A stretch of DNA of 64,000 nucleotides. It comes from Stigmatella ashevillena (GTDB taxonomy: Bacteria > Myxococcota > Myxococcia > Myxococcales > Myxococcaceae). Numbering within the stretch: position 1 is the first letter of the stretch; each line of letters begins with the position of its first letter. Below, piece after piece: positions 26,980-34,328 of the stretch. Below the pieces are notes generated by a model, which was not told the DNA's origin, did not search any database, and saw nothing but the letters and a program-made list of their open reading frames with translations. A program made the translations under genes and the position numbers. Location of the stretch: contig NZ_JAQNDM010000002.1 in the NCBI RefSeq assembly GCF_028368975.1, forward strand, positions 5,698,425-5,762,424. The letters run 5' to 3'.

Positions 26980-27332
26980 CGCGCGGGACGACGCCGCGCG
27001 CTCGCAGCGCCCAGCTCGGCCTATGCCACCCTGGGCGTGCGCACGTTGAGCATCTCGTGCACGCCCTCGATGGGCTTCACGTTCTCCAGTTGACGGGCCA
27101 AGCCGGTGAAGCGGGCAATGACTGGAGGTGGAGGCTTCTGGCCGACAGCACCTTTCTGCCGCGAGTGACTCGGAGCGTCAGGCTCCCTTGATGGGCGGCG
27201 AGCTTGGTTCACATGCACACCCATCGGGTGCTGAGGACAGCGGCTCGGGCGCAGGAGTTGGTGCTGTATGACTTTCTGCACCAGCTCTATGCGTCCCAAG
27301 CGGCGTGCATGCGCAAGGGGACCTGCTCGGCG
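26980..27332. other. Intergenic region with a possible C-terminal gene relic
   Basis: In these 353 nt there is no complete gene. On the minus strand, about 27021-27140, a frame ends FTGLARQLENVKPIEGVHEM and then LNVRTPRVA before a stop. It looks like the C-terminus of a lost protein, but nothing upstream in that frame is convincing. Confidence 0.25.
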
Positions 27333-28499
27333 TTACGGATTGCTGGCCGTCTTGAGGGTGAGCCCGTAGGCGCCCAGAATGGGGAGCACGGGTTGGAAGA
27401 ACGACTCCCCGCCGCTCGTACAGTTTCCCGTGGAGCCAGACGTCAGGCCTTGGGCCTGGCTTCCAGCGAGCCAGGGGCCACCGGAATCCCCTGGCTCGCT
27501 GCAGACGTTGGTCCGGGTCAGGCCGTGGACCGCGCCTTGGGCGTAATTCACCGTCACATTTTTGGCCAAGATGGTTCCGCACCGCCACCCCGTGGTGAAA
27601 CCGGACCGGCAGACGGAGGCGCCCACCGCGGCGGACTGGGCGCCGGTGACGATGATGTTTTCGCCATTGGGACCTCGGACCCAGGGCCGTGGCGTCCAGG
27701 AGGCGTTGGTGGCCACCCAGGAATGGTCCCTGCCCGGGAAGCCCGAGGCGCGAACGGTTCCCATGGCCACGCCGTTGTGACCGATGACAGCCGCTCCCGC
27801 AAGGCCACAGTGGCCCGCCGTGACGAAGCCGCCATCGACGGAGAAGCCCACCGTGCAGCGGCCGCCACCGATGATGCACAGGTCCCCGCCGCGCACGTCA
27901 TACACGGTGTGCGGCGCCTCGCGAGAGGCCACCACGTGGATCGTCCCGTCCGTAGCCCCCCTGCTTCTGGCGATGAAGGCGTGGGCTTGAGCGCGCGGCA
28001 GGTAGGCGTCCTCGGCCTGGACGACGACGCTGTTGGTGGGCAGATCCACGTACCAGGCGTGGACGGAGGCAGGCGCGGCCTGCGCGTGCGCATCCAACTC
28101 CGCCATGACGCGCTCCAGTTGCGCCTTGCTCCGGGCCACGCGCCGAGGCTCGGCGCCGAAGCGGCGGATGAGGGCGGCCCCCGCTTCGGAGGTGACGCCG
28201 ACGAGGAGCTGGGTGCCCTCCTCGTTCAACCACGCGCCTGCGAAGTCCTCGCCCAATTCCTCGCTCAGCGTGCTCTCCAGGCGCTGCGCCTGGGCCTCGA
28301 ACGTCAGGCGGCGGCGGATGTGCTCCTCGGCGAGGCCCTGTGTGTCGCTCAGGAGTGTGAGCATTGCCGGGGAGACATCCTGCGCCGACGCGGTCTCCTG
28401 CGCGGGGAGGGGTTCGGCGAGGACCGGGAGCCCCTGGAGGGTGGCCCAGCCGGTCAGCAGGGCGGTGGCGAGGGAATGGGACGTGGGCTTCCAATTCAT
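27333..28499 (-). CDS. Alpha-lytic-type serine endopeptidase precursor (S1 family)
   Basis: A 388-residue precursor with a signal peptide (about residues 1-28), a pro-region of about 165 residues ([32 protein letters not shown]) that serves as a folding catalyst in this group, and the protease. Catalytic residues are His230 (VTAGHCG), Asp258 (GRDHSWV) and Ser339 ([11 protein letters not shown]). Cysteines pair around the His (215/231) and near the active Ser, as in alpha-lytic protease and streptogrisins. It is an extracellular lytic enzyme, fitting a predatory bacterium. Confidence 0.85.
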   Translation of the reverse strand: MNWKPTSHSLATALLTGWATLQGLPVLAEPLPAQETASAQDVSPAMLTLLSDTQGLAEEHIRRRLTFEAQAQRLESTLSEELGEDFAGAWLNEEGTQLLVGVTSEAGAALIRRFGAEPRRVARSKAQLERVMAELDAHAQAAPASVHAWYVDLPTNSVVVQAEDAYLPRAQAHAFIARSRGATDGTIHVVASREAPHTVYDVRGGDLCIIGGGRCTVGFSVDGGFVTAGHCGLAGAAVIGHNGVAMGTVRASGFPGRDHSWVATNASWTPRPWVRGPNGENIIVTGAQSAAVGASVCRSGFTTGWRCGTILAKNVTVNYAQGAVHGLTRTNVCSEPGDSGGPWLAGSQAQGLTSGSTGNCTSGGESFFQPVLPILGAYGLTLKTASNP

Positions 28500-28676
28500 G
28501 GAATGCGCTCCTGGGCAGAGGAGAGGCCACAGTGCCTCTCGATTTCATGATTATGGCAAACTGAAGGCGCCCTCGGGCCACATCTCACCCTGAGAGCGAA
28601 ATAAGCTTGGTCATTTCTCTCTGGCGGACTCCGAAGGCATAGGTGTCTTGGCACTGCGTGGTCAAAGGGAGTAAAG

Positions 28677-28866
28677 ATGTTGTTGGGTGTCTTGCTGGCG
28701 GCGTGCGTGCCGAGCCCGCCGGAGCCTGACCTACGAACCGCAAGGAATGGACAGCGGCGGTAACCCGACGACTGACTGGTTCGGCCCGGTCGCAGATCTC
28801 CTCCACGTCAACAAGCCGACGACGAGTCTCGTCGGTCAGGTGGACGCCTGGTTCGTCTGCACCTGA
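28677..28866 (+). pseudogene. Frameshifted small lipoprotein gene
   Basis: GGGAG precedes an ATG that opens MLLGVLLAACVPSPPEP, a lipoprotein signal with lipobox LAAC. After about 17 codons that frame fails. The neighbouring frame continues as LTYEPQGMDSGGNPTTDWFG, then PVADLLHVNKPTTSLVG and QVDAWFVCT, with a stop at 28864-28866. A one-base indel near 28725 therefore splits a protein of about 62 residues. The last 24 bases before the stop recur at 36907-36930. Confidence 0.6.
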
Positions 28867-29071
28867 CGGAAGGGCTGAAGTCGTCCGACATGGGTTGAAT
28901 CGGTTGGCGTGAGCGCGGGGCGTGAAGGAGGCAGTGAATCCCTTCGCGACCTGCAAAGATAATGGCAATTGCGCCGCGACGAGAGTTAGCGACTCGGCGG
29001 GTTGCTGGGTTTTCCTTTTGCGCGCCCTTGTGCTTTCAGCAGAGATGCACCCCCACCCGAGACAGCGCCAT

Positions 29072-29434
29072 TTATCGCGGTGCCACCAGGACGGTCCGGC
29101 TGACCCAACCGGTTCCGGACCCCGCGCCGGCGCCCTTGGCGTATTCCACCTGGAAGCGTTCGTTCGTGGGGCATGCCTTGAGCAGCGTCACGGACCAGTA
29201 GGCGCCGCCGCAAGGAATCGTGTCGATGGGCGTGCCCCCCCCGGCCGTGCCGTAGACGTTCACCGTGGCACACGTGAACGTGTAGCTCGCGGCGGTGCTG
29301 TGACAGGTGTTGGTGAGCGCTTGTTCCACCGTGCCCTCGGGCGCTGCTTCCCCCGGTGCCTCCAGAGGACCACACCCCAGCAAGAAGATCACGGCACCGG
29401 CCGCGAACCACGGGTTGCAGGAAACGCACGTCAT
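29072..29434 (-). CDS. Small lipoprotein with an SH3-like domain
   Basis: A 120-residue lipoprotein (signal ending IFLLGC-G). The mature domain reads FTCATVNVYGTAGGGTPIDT, then ACPTNERFQVEY and TGWVSRTVLVAP. The pattern (strand, Gly-rich loop, aromatic strand, GWV, final strand) is that of bacterial SH3 domains, here with four cysteines. Such domains bind peptides or cell-wall material. Its end is convergent with the frameshifted lipoprotein at 28677. The 26 bases coding for WVSRTVLV recur at 36961-36986. Confidence 0.6.
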   Translation of the reverse strand: MTCVSCNPWFAAGAVIFLLGCGPLEAPGEAAPEGTVEQALTNTCHSTAASYTFTCATVNVYGTAGGGTPIDTIPCGGAYWSVTLLKACPTNERFQVEYAKGAGAGSGTGWVSRTVLVAPR

Positions 29435-29705
29435 CGGAAGCTCCAGAGGAAAGGATTTTCCGATATTACCACGATTCCGGGCTTAAGAAGAGCTCCCTGT
29501 GCCACGGGGGTTTCGTGGCGGGTGAGAGCACAGGAGCCGATGAGCTGAACACGTGCGACCCGGTTGCCGACCGACCCGAGCCCCTCCCGCTGGCCCAGGC
29601 CCATGTGGGGTTTAAACCAATCATCGGGAGCGCCTGGCAGGCAGTGAACTGGGCGTCCAGGAGGGGGGCTCGACCGCCCAGGTAGAGCGTGCGACACGCC
29701 CAGCC

Positions 29706-31079
29706 ATGGACGTACCGAACCCCTCCCTGGGGCTGTTCCGGCTGACCTGGCCCATCTTCTTGGAACTGTTGTTGTTCATGCTAATGGGCACCTCGGACGT
29801 GCTCATGCTCAGCGGTGTGTCCGACGACGCCGTCTCGGCCGCGGGCGTGGTCAATCAGTACATTTCCCTGTGCATTCTCATCATGAATGTCATCAGCCAC
29901 GGCGCCTCCATCGTCGTGGCGCAATATCTGGGCGCGCGTCGGAATGCGGAAGCCTCCCGCATCTCGGCTGTGGCCATCATGATGAACCTGATGCTCGGGC
30001 TCGTGGTGAGCGCGGTGCTGCTGTCGTTCGGCAGGTTCATCCTCAGCCGGATGAACCTGGAAGGCACGGTGCTGGTGCTTGCCCATGCGTACATGCGGAT
30101 CGCGGGCGGCTTCATCTTCCTGCAAGCCCTCATCAATGTGCTCGCCGGTCTCATCCGCACCTACGGCTTCACTCGGCAATCCATGTTCGTGTCGATGGGG
30201 ATGAACCTGCTGCACGTGCTGTGCAACTACGCCCTCATCTTCGGACACTTCGGAATGCCCGAGATGGGGGTGACCGGTGCGGCGGTGTCCACGGGAATCA
30301 GCCGGGCCGCGGCGCTCGGAGTCTTCGCATGGCTGCTCTACCGGGTAATGGACGTGCGGATGGTGCCTCGGGATTTCGTGGCGTTTCCCGGGGAGTACAT
30401 CCGGAAGATCCTCAAGGTGGGCGTCCCCTCGGCCATCGAGCAGATCACCTACCACTCCTGCCAGACGGTGTTCCTGTACTTCGTCACGTTCCTGGGGTCC
30501 GCGGCGCTGGCATCCCGGCAGTACGCGATGGCCATCTCCCAGTACTTCTTCCTGTGCAGCCTGGCGATCGGGATGGGGACGGCCATCCTGGTGGGCCGGA
30601 GGGTGGGCGCGCGTCAGTCGGACGAGGCCTACCGGCGGGCCCTGGAGAGCCTGAAGTGGGCTGTGGTCATCACCGTCCTGGTGGATGTGCTCATCATCCT
30701 GATGCGCCAGCCGCTGGTGAGCCTGTTCACGGACAACGGGGACATCGTGCTGTTGACCGCGCAGATCATCCTGCTGAGCTTGGTGATGGAGTCCGGACGC
30801 TCCCTCAACCGCGTCCTGGTGAATGCCTTGCGCGCCGCCGGGGACGCGCAGTTCACCGTCTACATGGCGCTGATCTCCATGGTCTGCATGAGCCTGCCGC
30901 TGGGCTATACGCTCGTGTTCACGTTCCAACTCGGGCTTCCCGGCGTCTGGCTCGCGCTCGCGGCGGACGAGTGGATCCGCGGCCTGGTCTCCTGGTACCG
31001 CTGGAAGAGCCGGGTCTGGGAGCGGAAGTCGCTCGTCGAGCCCCTGGAGGAGGCAGTCCCGGTGGCGGTCGGCGGATGA
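29706..31079 (+). CDS. MATE family efflux transporter
   Basis: A 457-residue protein with twelve hydrophobic segments in two halves and an N-terminus (LFRLTWPIFLELLLFMLMGT) typical of MATE/DinF-like exporters. Conserved family features include ASIVVAQYLGAR after helix 3 and the equivalent ATAILVGRRVGAR-type segment in the second half. It exports organic cations, drugs or metabolites by Na+ or H+ antiport; substrate unknown. It is monocistronic. Confidence 0.85.
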   Translation: MDVPNPSLGLFRLTWPIFLELLLFMLMGTSDVLMLSGVSDDAVSAAGVVNQYISLCILIMNVISHGASIVVAQYLGARRNAEASRISAVAIMMNLMLGLVVSAVLLSFGRFILSRMNLEGTVLVLAHAYMRIAGGFIFLQALINVLAGLIRTYGFTRQSMFVSMGMNLLHVLCNYALIFGHFGMPEMGVTGAAVSTGISRAAALGVFAWLLYRVMDVRMVPRDFVAFPGEYIRKILKVGVPSAIEQITYHSCQTVFLYFVTFLGSAALASRQYAMAISQYFFLCSLAIGMGTAILVGRRVGARQSDEAYRRALESLKWAVVITVLVDVLIILMRQPLVSLFTDNGDIVLLTAQIILLSLVMESGRSLNRVLVNALRAAGDAQFTVYMALISMVCMSLPLGYTLVFTFQLGLPGVWLALAADEWIRGLVSWYRWKSRVWERKSLVEPLEEAVPVAVGG

Positions 31080-31330
31080 GTCCCGCCAGAGTCTCCTACG
31101 GGGGGTGAGCCCTGGGAAACCGGGGAACATTGGCCGCTCGCGTCCGAGCATGCAGGCGCCAAGCGGGCCGACCGAGGATCCGACCCAGGGGTTCACGTTC
31201 GGCGGCTGGGTTGGGTATCGACTCCGCGAGAGGATGGGCCCCCAACACGACGAAGTCCGCATTGAACGCGTCACGTAGTCGCTGAAGTCCGTTGCACAGA
31301 GGCCCGGGCTGAGCCAGAAGGCCTGCCGCG
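31080..31330. other. Intergenic region with a possible reverse-strand relic
   Basis: No gene is supported in these 251 nt. On the minus strand, about 31200-31310, codons read LCNGLQRLRDAFNADFVVLG and continue AHPLAESIPNPAAER, which looks like real protein but has neither start nor recognised family. Confidence 0.2.
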
Positions 31331-32215
31331 ATGATTGACTACGATCCGCATCAGTGGGGGCATCACTTCTTCGACCTGAAGGGGTCGATGGTCCGCGAAA
31401 TCGTCGGACGGCTGCTGGTCGTTGCCCTGTGGGCCACAGCGGTCGTGGCCTTCCATAACTACGTCCAGCCTGTCGGCATCCCCAACACCATGCATGCCCT
31501 GGTGGGCGTGGCGCTCGGCCTGCTGCTCGTGTTCCGGACCAACTCCTCCTATGACCGCTTCTGGGAGGGCCGGAAGCTCTGGGGCGGCATCGTCAACGAG
31601 ACGCGCAACCTGGCGCGCGCCTCGGGCGTTTTCCTCCGCGAGCGCGACCCGGCGCTCTACCGGACGCTCGTGCAGTGGACCGCGGTGTTCCCTTATGCCG
31701 CAGCCTCGGGTCTGCGAGGTGACAAGGACCTCGGTCCCATCACCGCCCAGCTCCCACCGGAAGAGGTGCGGCAGGTGGGCACGGCCCAGCACGTCGCGCT
31801 CGCGGTGTCCCAACGGATGAGCGAGGCCCTGGCCGAGGGCCGCCGCTGGGGCCACTACACCGAGTACACGCAGATGGTGCTGGATCAGAACGTCCAGCAG
31901 CTCATCGACTACCTGGGCGGGTGCGAGCGCATCCACAAGACGCCCATGCCCTTCGCGTACATGGTGCACCTGCGCCGCGCGCTCGTCATCTACTGCAGCT
32001 CGCTGCCGTTCGCGCTGGTGGAGACCTTCGGCTGGGGCGCGGCGGTGGCCACCGTCCTCCTCTCTTTCGTCTTCTTCGGCATCGAGGAGATCGGCGTGGA
32101 GATCGAAGATCCCTTCGGCACCGACGAGAACGATCTGCCGCTTGATCGCATCTGCGGCGTCATCCAGAACAACCTCTTGGCGATGCTGCCTTCCGAGACC
32201 GCTAAGCCCGATTGA
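31331..32215 (+). CDS. Bestrophin family ion channel (YneE-like)
   Basis: A 294-residue membrane protein of the bacterial bestrophin family. The diagnostic segments are LLLVFRTNSSYDRFWEGRKL, then WGGIVNETRNLAR and the later VSFVFFGIEEIGVEIEDPFG, followed by DENDLPLD near the C-terminus. Bacterial members form pentameric channels. It begins with the family's usual short N-terminal segment before helix 1. It is monocistronic. Confidence 0.85.
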   Translation: MIDYDPHQWGHHFFDLKGSMVREIVGRLLVVALWATAVVAFHNYVQPVGIPNTMHALVGVALGLLLVFRTNSSYDRFWEGRKLWGGIVNETRNLARASGVFLRERDPALYRTLVQWTAVFPYAAASGLRGDKDLGPITAQLPPEEVRQVGTAQHVALAVSQRMSEALAEGRRWGHYTEYTQMVLDQNVQQLIDYLGGCERIHKTPMPFAYMVHLRRALVIYCSSLPFALVETFGWGAAVATVLLSFVFFGIEEIGVEIEDPFGTDENDLPLDRICGVIQNNLLAMLPSETAKPD

Positions 32216-32258
32216 TCAATACAGGCGCATGTTCAGGGGGTTCTATCGCCTTATTCGC

Positions 32259-32282
32259 GGGTTCGAATCCCCCCCCGCTTCC
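32259..32282 (+). repeat. tRNA T-arm-like fragment
   Basis: GGGTTCGAATCC followed by a C-run and GCTTCC resembles a T-arm plus acceptor end. No upstream half pairs with it. It is one of five such pieces in the window. Confidence 0.3.
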
Positions 32283-32356
32283 TCTGGACAGCCTCACCAC
32301 GCTGCGGCGGTAGAGGATCCGGCACACGTCTCGCGGGAGCGTCCCGCACGCGCTCA

Positions 32357-32902
32357 TCACGGACTGTCTCCACTCGCCCCACCGGGTTCGCCGTTGGCGA
32401 GGACTGCCGCTCTGTGGACGCCGAAGCCGTAGGGCTCCGCCTCGCCTTGGGCTCTTTCGAGGTAGGCGAGCGCCAGCGGCCGCGCTTCCGGGAATGGCCG
32501 CCCGGCCATCACGGCGCAGTCGGCAAGCTGTACGACATAGGTACCGGCGTCGCGCGAGCTTGCCCCGGCGCGGAGGGCCGCTTCCCCACCCTCGATGAGC
32601 GCGCGGACGATCTCAGGCCCCGCAGTATCAGGCTCGTAGCGGAAGAGTTCGACCATTGCCTCGGTGAGCCCGTATTTCCCGGGCCGTGTGGGGCGCGCGA
32701 CAAGCTTTGCCGCGATCGGCGCAATGATCTCCGCTCCACGATGGGTCAACTCGTAGGTGATGTGAAGGAGCGCCCATTCGCCCAGCGGCTCAAGGTCGAG
32801 CGCGTCGAGGAGCTCGTCGAGCGACGCCTGCGCCACGCTCCGGCGCGCGGCAGCCCCCTGATCATCGGCGCTGAGGCCCACCAGTCGCTCTGTCAGTCTC
32901 AT
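32357..32902 (-). CDS. Hypothetical helical protein
   Basis: A 181-residue soluble protein starting MRLTERLVGLSADDQGAAAR, with GAGGAG eleven bases upstream. It is predicted to be nearly all helical, with HEAT-like spacing of hydrophobic residues. There is no signal, cysteine cluster or catalytic motif. I do not recognise the family. It lies near the DUF6968-like gene on the same strand but 231 nt away, so co-transcription is uncertain. Confidence 0.5.
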   Translation of the reverse strand: MRLTERLVGLSADDQGAAARRSVAQASLDELLDALDLEPLGEWALLHITYELTHRGAEIIAPIAAKLVARPTRPGKYGLTEAMVELFRYEPDTAGPEIVRALIEGGEAALRAGASSRDAGTYVVQLADCAVMAGRPFPEARPLALAYLERAQGEAEPYGFGVHRAAVLANGEPGGASGDSP

Positions 32903-33133
32903 GTCGGCCGGGACTCCTCGCTCGAAGCTTCCAGGACACGACTAAGCTTACCGTCAGGGACGCCCGGTTGCACGCCCATGGACGTCACCGGGCGGATTTT
33001 CGTTCTCAAGCTCGCTGGCCGCCAAGGGCGAAAGGCCGGGGGAGGGATTGCGATATTCCATCTCGAAGAGCAGCGCGTACCCCAGTGCCCCTCCAGGGGG
33101 AATTGAACGGAACGAGTGGGAGAGAGTGATTCA

Positions 33134-33562
33134 TTAGGCCTGTCGTCTCTTGCGCGATGGACGTTGCTCCCTCTCGACCTCCCTATCAATCTGCCGCTCG
33201 ATTCTGGATTGAGCCGTTGGGGACAAGAAGGAGGGATAAGCCTTAGGGAACCCGAGAGCCGAATCTCCACACCACGTCAATCCGCGCCCCTCTTCCCGGA
33301 GGAGCTCTCCTGCAGCACGTATTGCGAGTTGCAGCGCCTGGAGCGAGTCGACCCCCCAGACCTTGAACCCCCGCGCCTCTCCCAACCCGGATACTTCGAA
33401 AGAACACCAGTGGTCCCGCGTCTTCGGGTCGCGCCGAGGCCTCCTGATCCTCACCCGAACCGCTTTCGCTCTCCCGTCGGATTCGAAGAACCGCTCGGCC
33501 ACGATGGGCCCGGAAACTTTGGTGCTGCGCTCCAGTCGGTCCGCAAATGACTCGCTGGCCAT
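33134..33562 (-). CDS. DUF6968-like small protein
   Basis: A 142-residue soluble protein with a perfect AGGAGGT six bases before its ATG. That site overlaps the stop codon of the upstream lipoprotein gene, so the two are tightly linked. It contains VRVRIRRPRRDPKTRDHWC, then CSFEVSG and GVDSLQALQLAIRAAGELL. The last motif is what I associate with DUF6968, a family of unknown function. Its position directly downstream of a Cys-rich lipoprotein would suit an immunity or partner protein, but this is inference. Confidence 0.5.
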   Translation of the reverse strand: MASESFADRLERSTKVSGPIVAERFFESDGRAKAVRVRIRRPRRDPKTRDHWCSFEVSGLGEARGFKVWGVDSLQALQLAIRAAGELLREEGRGLTWCGDSALGFPKAYPSFLSPTAQSRIERQIDREVEREQRPSRKRRQA

Positions 33563-33573
33563 ATGTTCACCTC

Positions 33574-33936
33574 CTAGAAGAAGTTGTTACAGAACCCACT
33601 CCGCCGCTGCTCGCTCTCCAAACCAACCTCGAAACATCTCTTGCGTACACCTGCATCCTTGATGTCTCTACAGAAGGCTGTCCACACCACACCTCCAGCA
33701 GCAGCCGAATCCAGGCATCGCCCCTTGCTGACGGGCCGACTTCGCTGCTCATGAGGCTTCTTCGGATTGCCTCCCCTACGAGGTCCTCGAGAGCCAGCCT
33801 TCTCGTCAACAGTGCCGGAGTCGGCTGACGGCACAGCCCCATCCAGCCCCCAAGCATTGCGTTCTCGCAGGCCGGAGGCTTCCGAGACACAAGCACAGAG
33901 AAGGATGAGGAAGAGGCACTTCAGCCATGAGCGCAT
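33574..33936 (-). CDS. Cysteine-containing lipoprotein of unknown function
   Basis: A 120-residue lipoprotein: MRSWLKCLFLILLCACVSEA carries a lipobox at LLCAC. A basic, disordered linker follows, then a compact C-terminal unit with three cysteines, GRCLDSAAAGG, TAFCRDIKDAGVRKRCFEV and SGFCNNFF. I have the impression that similar terminal units occur in other myxobacterial secreted proteins, but no function is established. An alternative ATG lies six codons upstream. The stop codon overlaps the ribosome binding site of the next gene. Confidence 0.55.
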   Translation of the reverse strand: MRSWLKCLFLILLCACVSEASGLRERNAWGLDGAVPSADSGTVDEKAGSRGPRRGGNPKKPHEQRSRPVSKGRCLDSAAAGGVVWTAFCRDIKDAGVRKRCFEVGLESEQRRSGFCNNFF

Positions 33937-34132
33937 GTTCACGAAGGCTCGCATGCCAGGGGTCGTGTGCCAACCTACTACGGGGCCGGATGCAGCCGGG
34001 ATGGGACACGAGGGGGGCATTCGAGAGGGGACGGGGGCGTATCCCCAGTGTGCCCCTCTTGCGAGGATAAGAACGGGATGAGACGGGACGGAGCAGGGAA
34101 CGATCCGGTGTGAGAGCACGGCGTTATCCGGT

Positions 34133-34196
34133 AACAGCGCGACCTGCTTGAGGCTTTGCTCCCGCCTTGCCGTGGGTTCGATTCCCGGCGCTTCCA
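34133..34196 (+). repeat. tRNA-like 64-bp dispersed repeat, copy 2
   Basis: This copy matches 18758-18821 at 52 of 64 positions. It ends GTGGGTTCGATTCCCGG then CGCTTCCA, a convincing T-arm and acceptor 3' end, but nothing upstream supplies the complementary 5' acceptor strand or a D-arm. It lies in a 388-nt gene-free stretch (33937-34324) in which I see nothing else. Confidence 0.55.
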
Positions 34197-34310
34197 CTAC
34201 CCAGATATTTTCTGCATCACTTTTCGCCTCGTAGGCTCATGGCATCGGGGGGCGATAGACCGCTCCCGGTGAACGCGTTCTAGTCCTTCTCGTCGGAGGA
34301 GACTTGCTCC

Positions 34311-34328
34311 ATGAGGACGAATCCTTGA
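34311..34328 (+). other. Five-codon upstream ORF overlapping the kelch gene start
   Basis: GGAGGA precedes an ATG at 34311 that encodes M-R-T-N-P and stops at TGA 34326-34328. The TTG start of the kelch gene overlaps that stop (TTGA). Ribosomes finishing the mini-ORF could reinitiate at the TTG. It may equally be a chance ATG or the trace of a one-base indel. Confidence 0.3.

Noticed and set aside
32899-33270. A 123-codon minus-strand frame between the hypothetical helical protein and the DUF6968-like gene
   Set aside because: It overlaps the well-supported DUF6968-like gene and has no ribosome binding site or coding character.
34133-34196. A tRNA gene
   Set aside because: The T-arm and acceptor end look right, but no 5' acceptor strand, D-arm or anticodon arm can be placed upstream; treated as a tRNA-like repeat.
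33574-34197. A 207-residue protein starting MEAPGIEPTARRE
   Set aside because: Its first 80 residues are translated from the tRNA-like repeat and adjoining intergenic DNA; the real start is the lipoprotein signal at 33936.
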